Source: Acidimicrobiia bacterium
GTDB lineage: Bacteria > Actinomycetota > Acidimicrobiia > IMCC26256 > JAOSJM01
Length of the DNA: 64,000 nucleotides
Direction: 5' to 3'
NCBI GenBank assembly: GCA_027494165.1
Contig: JAOSJM010000006.1
Coordinates: forward strand, 310,001 to 374,000
Positions 59,141 through 64,000 of the stretch are shown piece by piece; the stretch's first letter is position 1, and every line of letters begins with the position of its first letter. A model generated the notes under the pieces. That model searched no databases and was not told the DNA's origin. It worked only from the letters and a program-made list of their open reading frames with translations. The position numbers were made by a program, and so were the translations under genes.

Positions 59141-60630
59141 AGGTCCTCGTGCCGCTCCCGGTCGTGCTCCCCCTCCTCGCCGCGGGCCTCTCGATGGCCC
59201 TCAGCCGGCGGGTCGCCCTCCAACGGGTGGTGGGGGTGGTGGCGCTCGGCGCCACCCTGGCCGTCTGCATCGCGCTGCTGGTCCGGGTCGAGGCCGACGG
59301 CATCGCCGCGGTGCAGCTCGGGGGGTGGCCCGCCCCGCTCGGCATCACGCTGGTGGCCGACCTCTTCGCGTGCATCCTGCTGGTCATCTCGATGACGACC
59401 GTGCTGGCCGTCCTCGTCTTCGCCATCGGCCACCCCGGGAGCGAGGACACCTCCGCCATCTTCCACCCCGTGTACCTCGTGCTCACCGCGGGGGTCGCGG
59501 CCTCGTTCCTCACCGGCGACCTCTTCAACCTGTTCGTCGCCTTCGAGGTGATGCTCAGCGCCAGCTACGTGCTCATCACGCTGGGGGGGCGGCGGGACCA
59601 GGTCCGGACCGGGATGACCTACGTCGTGATCAGCCTCACGGCCTCGGCCCTGTTCATCACCGCGCTGGGCCTCGTGTACGCCTCCACGGGCACGGTGAAC
59701 ATGGCCGACCTGGCCGGCCGGCTGGCCGAGCTCCCCGACGCCACCCGCACCGCCATCGGGCTGCTCTTCCTCGTGGTGTTCGGCGTCAAGGCGGCGATCT
59801 TCCCGCTGTTCTTCTGGCTCCCCGACTCCTACCCGACCGCTCCCTCGCCGGTGACCGCGATCTTCGCCGGCCTGCTCACGAAGGTCGGGGTGTACGCCAT
59901 CATCCGCAGCCAGACCCTGCTCTTCCCCCTCGAGGGCGCGACGGAGACGCTCGTCCTCGTCATCGCCGGGATCACGATGCTCGTCGGCGTGCTCGGAGCC
60001 ATCGCCCAGAACGACATCAAGCGCATCCTGAGCTTCCACATCATCAGCCAGATCGGGTACATGATCATGGGTCTCGGCCTCTTCACCGTCGCCGGGGTGG
60101 CCGCCTCGATCGTCTACATGGTCCACCACATCCCCGTGAAGACCTCCCTGTTCCTCGTCGACGGGATGGTCGAGACCGGCACCGGCACCGGAGCGCTGGC
60201 CCGGCTGGGTGGCCTGGTCCGGCGCATGCCGGCCGTGGCCGTGCTCTTCTTCCTGCCCGCGATGAGCCTGGCCGGGATCCCGCCCTTCTCGGGCTTCGTC
60301 GGGAAGCTCGCGCTCGCGGAGTCCGGCTTCTCGGCCAGGCAGTACGCCATCGTCGCCGTGAGCCTGGCCACCAGCCTCCTCACGCTGTTCTCGATGACGA
60401 AGGTGTGGAACGGCGCGTTCTGGGGTGGCCGCGAGCCCAGGGCGGCCGGCGGGGCGCACGAGGGCGAGGAGAGGATCCGCAGCCCCCGGCTCATGCTCGG
60501 GGCGACCGCCGGGCTGGTGGCCGTCACCCTGGCGGTGGCGGTCTCGGCCCGGCCGCTCCTCGACCTCAGCGAGCGGGCCGCCCGGAGCCTGCTCGATCCC
60601 GCGCCCTACGTCGAGGCGGTGCTCGGGTGA
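59137..60630 (+). CDS. mrpD: Na+/H+ antiporter subunit D
   Basis: FLTGDLFNLFVAFEVMLSASYVLITLGG ... FPLFFWLPDSYPTAPSPVTAIFAGLLTKVGVYAIIR. Confidence 0.95.
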   Translation: MKVLVPLPVVLPLLAAGLSMALSRRVALQRVVGVVALGATLAVCIALLVRVEADGIAAVQLGGWPAPLGITLVADLFACILLVISMTTVLAVLVFAIGHPGSEDTSAIFHPVYLVLTAGVAASFLTGDLFNLFVAFEVMLSASYVLITLGGRRDQVRTGMTYVVISLTASALFITALGLVYASTGTVNMADLAGRLAELPDATRTAIGLLFLVVFGVKAAIFPLFFWLPDSYPTAPSPVTAIFAGLLTKVGVYAIIRSQTLLFPLEGATETLVLVIAGITMLVGVLGAIAQNDIKRILSFHIISQIGYMIMGLGLFTVAGVAASIVYMVHHIPVKTSLFLVDGMVETGTGTGALARLGGLVRRMPAVAVLFFLPAMSLAGIPPFSGFVGKLALAESGFSARQYAIVAVSLATSLLTLFSMTKVWNGAFWGGREPRAAGGAHEGEERIRSPRLMLGATAGLVAVTLAVAVSARPLLDLSERAARSLLDPAPYVEAVLG

Positions 60631-61157
60631 TCCGCCGGGCGGTGGTCGCGGCGTGGATCCTCGCCGTGTGGCTCGCGCTCTGGGAGGACCTCAGCGTCGG
60701 GAACGTCGTGGGCGGTGCCCTGGTAGGAGCCTTCCTCGTGACCGTGTTCCCGCCCGACCCGCGCACCGAGTGGATCCGGATCCGCCCGTACCACGTGGCG
60801 CGATTCGTCGTGTACTTCCTCTGGAAGCTCGTGGAAGCGAGCGCGATCGTCGCCTGGGAGGTCGTGACCCCGACCAACCGCATCAACGAGGGGATCGTCG
60901 CCGTCCCGGTCCAGGGGGCCTCGGACACACTTCTCACCGTGGTGGGGAACGCCATCACGCTCACGCCGGGCACGCTCACCGTCGACGTCGCCCGGGACCC
61001 CCCGGTGCTCTTCGTGCACGTGCTGCACCTGCGCGACGTCGAGTCGGTCCGGCGCGACGTCCAGCACCTCGAGCTGCTGGCCGTCCGGGCCTTCGGGAGC
61101 GCCGAGTGCCGCCGGGAGCTGGAACGGGCCGTCGCCCACGGCGGGGGGCCGCGATGA
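60627..61157 (+). CDS. mrpE: Na+/H+ antiporter subunit E
   Basis: WILAVWLALWEDLSVGNVVGGALVGAFL ... VVGNAITLTPGTLTVDV. Confidence 0.92.
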   Translation: MIRRAVVAAWILAVWLALWEDLSVGNVVGGALVGAFLVTVFPPDPRTEWIRIRPYHVARFVVYFLWKLVEASAIVAWEVVTPTNRINEGIVAVPVQGASDTLLTVVGNAITLTPGTLTVDVARDPPVLFVHVLHLRDVESVRRDVQHLELLAVRAFGSAECRRELERAVAHGGGPR

Positions 61158-61417
61158 GAGCGGTCACCACCGTCGCCCTCGTGATCCTGAGCGTCTCGGC
61201 CATCGGGACCCTGCTCCGCCTCGTGCGACCGGGCTCCCTGGCCGACCGGATGGTCGCCCTCGACCTGTTCGTCGTGATCGTGGTGAACGGGATCGCCGTG
61301 TACACGGTGCGGACGGGAAGCGGGGTCTTCCTCGACGTGCTCCTCGTCACGGGCCTGCTCGGCTTCCTCGGCACGGTGACGGTGGCCCGCTTCATCGAGC
61401 GGAGGGGGGCCCGGTGA
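61154..61417 (+). CDS. mrpF: Na+/H+ antiporter subunit F
   Basis: TLLRLVRPGSLADRMVALDLFVVIVVNGIAVY. Confidence 0.9.
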   Translation: MRAVTTVALVILSVSAIGTLLRLVRPGSLADRMVALDLFVVIVVNGIAVYTVRTGSGVFLDVLLVTGLLGFLGTVTVARFIERRGAR

Positions 61418-61794
61418 GCCCGAGCGAGGTCCTCTCCTCGGTCCTGATGCTCGCCGGCGTGTCGCTCAGCCTGCTGGCCGCGATCGGCCTCCACCGCTTC
61501 CCCGACGTGTTCGCCCGCATGCACGCGGCCACCAAGCCCGCCACGCTCGGCCTGGTGCTCGTCCTCGCCGGCACGTCGCTGCAGGTCACCGAGCGGGGCG
61601 ACATCGCCAAGCTGGCGCTCGCCGTGCTGCTCCAGTTCCTCACCGCGCCGGTCGGGGCCCACATGGTGGCCCGGGCCGCCTACTGGTCGGGGACCGAGCT
61701 CAGCTCCGCCACCGCGGTCGACGAGCTGGCCGAGGCGGTCGGGAACGAGCCGGCAGCCCCCGACGTTCGCGCGAGAGGCATCGGGGAGGACTGA
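61414..61794 (+). CDS. mrpG: Na+/H+ antiporter subunit G
   Basis: LAAIGLHRFPDVFARMHAATKPATLGLVLVLAG ... LLQFLTAPVGAHMVARAAY. Confidence 0.92.
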   Translation: MSPSEVLSSVLMLAGVSLSLLAAIGLHRFPDVFARMHAATKPATLGLVLVLAGTSLQVTERGDIAKLALAVLLQFLTAPVGAHMVARAAYWSGTELSSATAVDELAEAVGNEPAAPDVRARGIGED

Positions 61795-62940
61795 TGGAGG
61801 AGAGCATCCGGCTGGGGCGCATCGCAGGGATCCCGATCGGGCTCAACTGGAGCCTGATCGTGGTCTTCTGGCTCATCACGTGGGGCCTGGCCGGCGAGAT
61901 CTACCCCCGCACCTACCCCGGGTACGACGCCCCCGCCTACTGGACGGCGGCGACGATCACCAGCGTGGTGTTCTACGCCTCCCTCCTCGCCCACGAGCTC
62001 GGCCACTCGATCGTGGCCCGGCGCAAGGGGGTGGAGGTCCAGGGGATCACGCTCTGGCTCTTCGGTGGCGTGGCCAAGCTGGGTGGCGAGGCCACCACGC
62101 CCCAGGCGGAGCTGCGGATCGCGGCGATCGGCCCGTTCGTCAGCCTCGCCGTCGCCGCGGTCATGGGCATCGCGACGTTCGTCCTCCACGCGTTCGACGC
62201 CCCCGACCTCGTGGCCGGGGTCACGTCGTGGCTGGCCTGGATCAACCTCATCCTGGCCGTGTTCAACCTGGCCCCGGCGGCCCCGCTGGACGGCGGCCGG
62301 GTGCTGCGGGCGTTCCTCTGGATGCGCAGCGGCGACCCGGTGGCCTCGGCGGTGAGCGCGGCCCGGGCGGGGCGCGGTGTTCGGGGCCGTGCTCATCGGC
62401 CTCGGCCTGCTCGAGTTCGCCGTCGGGGCGGGCCTGGGCGGGCTGTGGTTCGTCTTCCTCGGGTGGTTCCTGCGCAGCGCGGCGAAGGCCGAGGAGGCCC
62501 AGGCGGTCGTGCGCGGCGCTCTCGAGGGGGTACGGGTGGGCGACGTCATGTCCCCCGACCCGGTGACCGGCCCCGGCTGGTACACCGTGCAGGCCTTCCT
62601 CGACGAGTACGTGCTGCGCCTGCGCCACTCGAGCTACCCGGTCCGGTCCTACGAGGACGGCCTCGCGGGGCTGGTGACGCTGGCCCGGCTGCGCTCGGTC
62701 CCCCCCGAGCAACGCGCCACGACGAGGGTCGCCGACGTGGCCTGCCCGATGGACGAGGTCGTGAGGACCACGCCGGACGAGATGCTCGTCGACCTGCTCC
62801 CGCGCCTGGCGGGCTGCACGGACGGCCGGGCCCTCGTGCTGGACGCGCACGGCGAGCTGGTCGGGATCCTGTCGCACACCGACGTGTCGCGGGCGATCGA
62901 GCGGGCGGGCCTGCGCTCCCCGGGCCCGACCGGCTGGTAG
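61794..62940 (+). CDS. Site-2 protease-type M50 metallopeptidase with CBS domain pair (apparent frameshift ~62380)
   Basis: LLAHELGHSIVARRKGVEVQGITLWLFGGVAKL (HExxH); NLAPAAPLDGGRVLRAFLW; CBS-like VGDVMSPDPVTG and GRALVLDAHGELVGILSHTDVSRAI. Confidence 0.88.
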
Positions 62941-63012
62941 GCCCCGAGCCTCCATCACCTCCAGGTCCGAGCCGGGACGAGAGGGGCGGGCCTCCCCCGT
63001 CCCCCCGGTCGG

Positions 63013-63050
63013 TGCGCTTTCGGGGCCCAGGACCCCGATTCCGCGCCAAC
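63013..63050. terminator. Family-2 stem-loop between convergent genes
   Basis: Right arm ccccgattccgcgccaac (63033-63050) is the exact reverse complement of the left arm of the 13624-13666 element. Confidence 0.6.
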
Positions 63051-63122
63051 CCGGCAGAAGGGGGAGCCGACCCGGCGTCGAGAGGCGGGGGAAGGGGACG
63101 GAGGGGGCGCGCCGAGCGCCGC

Positions 63123-63971
63123 TCAGTAGCGCAGCAGCGCCGCCACGGGACCGCCGCCGGGGACCCCGCCCGGCTCCACCGTGAACACCTCGCCCTTGTG
63201 GGCGAGCGTGCGGAGGGCGGCGAGGTTCACGAGGTCCTCGTCGCCGGGCTCCGGCTCCTCGCGCACCACGACCGTGCCGTCGGGCTCGACGTGCCCCCAG
63301 CACATCCCGTCGGCGACGGTCAGCAGCGTGGCCACCCGGCCCTCCCCGGCGGCCCGGACCACCTCGGTCACGCCGCTGATCGCCCGGCCGTTGCCCTGGA
63401 GCCGGCCGTGCTCGGCCACGGCCGCGTCGACCCGGGCCCGGAAGTGGGGCTCGACCACGTGCCAGGCCTGCTCGTGGAGCTCGGCGGGGCGCAGGGTCTC
63501 GGGGTTCCCCGTGATGCCCTGGTCGAGCACGTGCGGAAGCGACGTGACCTCCCGGTAGAGCGGGAGCAGGTACTCCACGCCGGCGAGCACGACCGGGGCG
63601 CCGGCGTCGGCCAGGAACGACCGCATCGCCTCGTCGACCTGCTTGAACCAGAGGCGGATGCGCTCCTTGGCGTCCTCCTCCTCCCGGGCGTTCCCGAAGA
63701 ACACCGCGGCCCGGCCGCCCGGCCCGGCGGGGGGAGCGCCGGTGTGGAACTGGAGCTGTTTGTGGTCCTCGTCGAAGCGCAGCGCCTCGGCGAGGCTGCG
63801 CGGCACACCCTCGAGGGCGACCTCGTCGACGGTGAGCCGGGTGCCCTGGAGCAGGCGCACCGAACCCTGGCTCAGGGCGAGCACGTAGAACCGACCGTTG
63901 ATGGTGAGGAGCGGCAGCAGCGGGGTGACGTGGAACCGCTCGTTCACCACCCCGAGCTCCGGGAGGGCCAT
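63123..63971 (-). CDS. baeRF-like (bacterial archaeo-eukaryotic release factor-like) protein; may extend beyond the window
   Basis: GRFYVLALSQGSVRLLQGTRLTVDEVALEGVPRSLAEALRFDEDHKQLQFHTG ... VVLAGVEYLLPLYREVTSLPHVLDQGITGNPETL. Confidence 0.65.
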   Translation of the reverse strand: MALPELGVVNERFHVTPLLPLLTINGRFYVLALSQGSVRLLQGTRLTVDEVALEGVPRSLAEALRFDEDHKQLQFHTGAPPAGPGGRAAVFFGNAREEEDAKERIRLWFKQVDEAMRSFLADAGAPVVLAGVEYLLPLYREVTSLPHVLDQGITGNPETLRPAELHEQAWHVVEPHFRARVDAAVAEHGRLQGNGRAISGVTEVVRAAGEGRVATLLTVADGMCWGHVEPDGTVVVREEPEPGDEDLVNLAALRTLAHKGEVFTVEPGGVPGGGPVAALLRY

Positions 63972-64000
63972 GGGGACCCGGAAGCTGCGGAAGCGCCGCG

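Overview
64 kb of a high-GC (roughly 70% by eye) actinobacterial chromosome. The style (GTG starts, chains of 4-nt GTGA/ATGA overlaps, ethylmalonyl-CoA genes, an F420-type FrhB protein) suggests Acidimicrobiia or a relative; this is inference only. Most of the window is housekeeping: (i) an acyl-CoA/ethylmalonyl-CoA neighbourhood (hbd, meaA, acyl-CoA synthetase, CoA-transferase, acyl-CoA carboxylase beta+epsilon, mce, ccr, thiolase); (ii) a DUF4129-DUF4350-MoxR-DUF58-SpoIIM-RDD membrane cluster; (iii) metY-metX; (iv) recR-ybaB-dnaX-SRP RNA; (v) metF; (vi) copA/csoR/copZ; (vii) a seven-gene mrpABCDEFG Na+/H+ antiporter operon followed by a site-2 protease. Accessory content includes two MacAB-like ABC export operons. 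One has Calx-beta-like repeats inside its membrane-fusion protein and a membrane-anchored seven-bladed propeller. The other has an ECF sigma factor upstream and a small Cys/aromatic-rich secreted protein downstream. There is also a ~2.3 kb tRNA-Ser-integrated mini-island carrying a Fic protein, an HNH/DUF222 gene under a perfect LexA-like box, two families of dispersed intergenic palindromes, and a shared TACC-N4-GGTA palindrome upstream of three acyl-CoA genes. Many genes are broken by single-base shifts at G/C runs, so the sequence probably contains residual homopolymer indels. Coordinates of frameshifted genes are composites.
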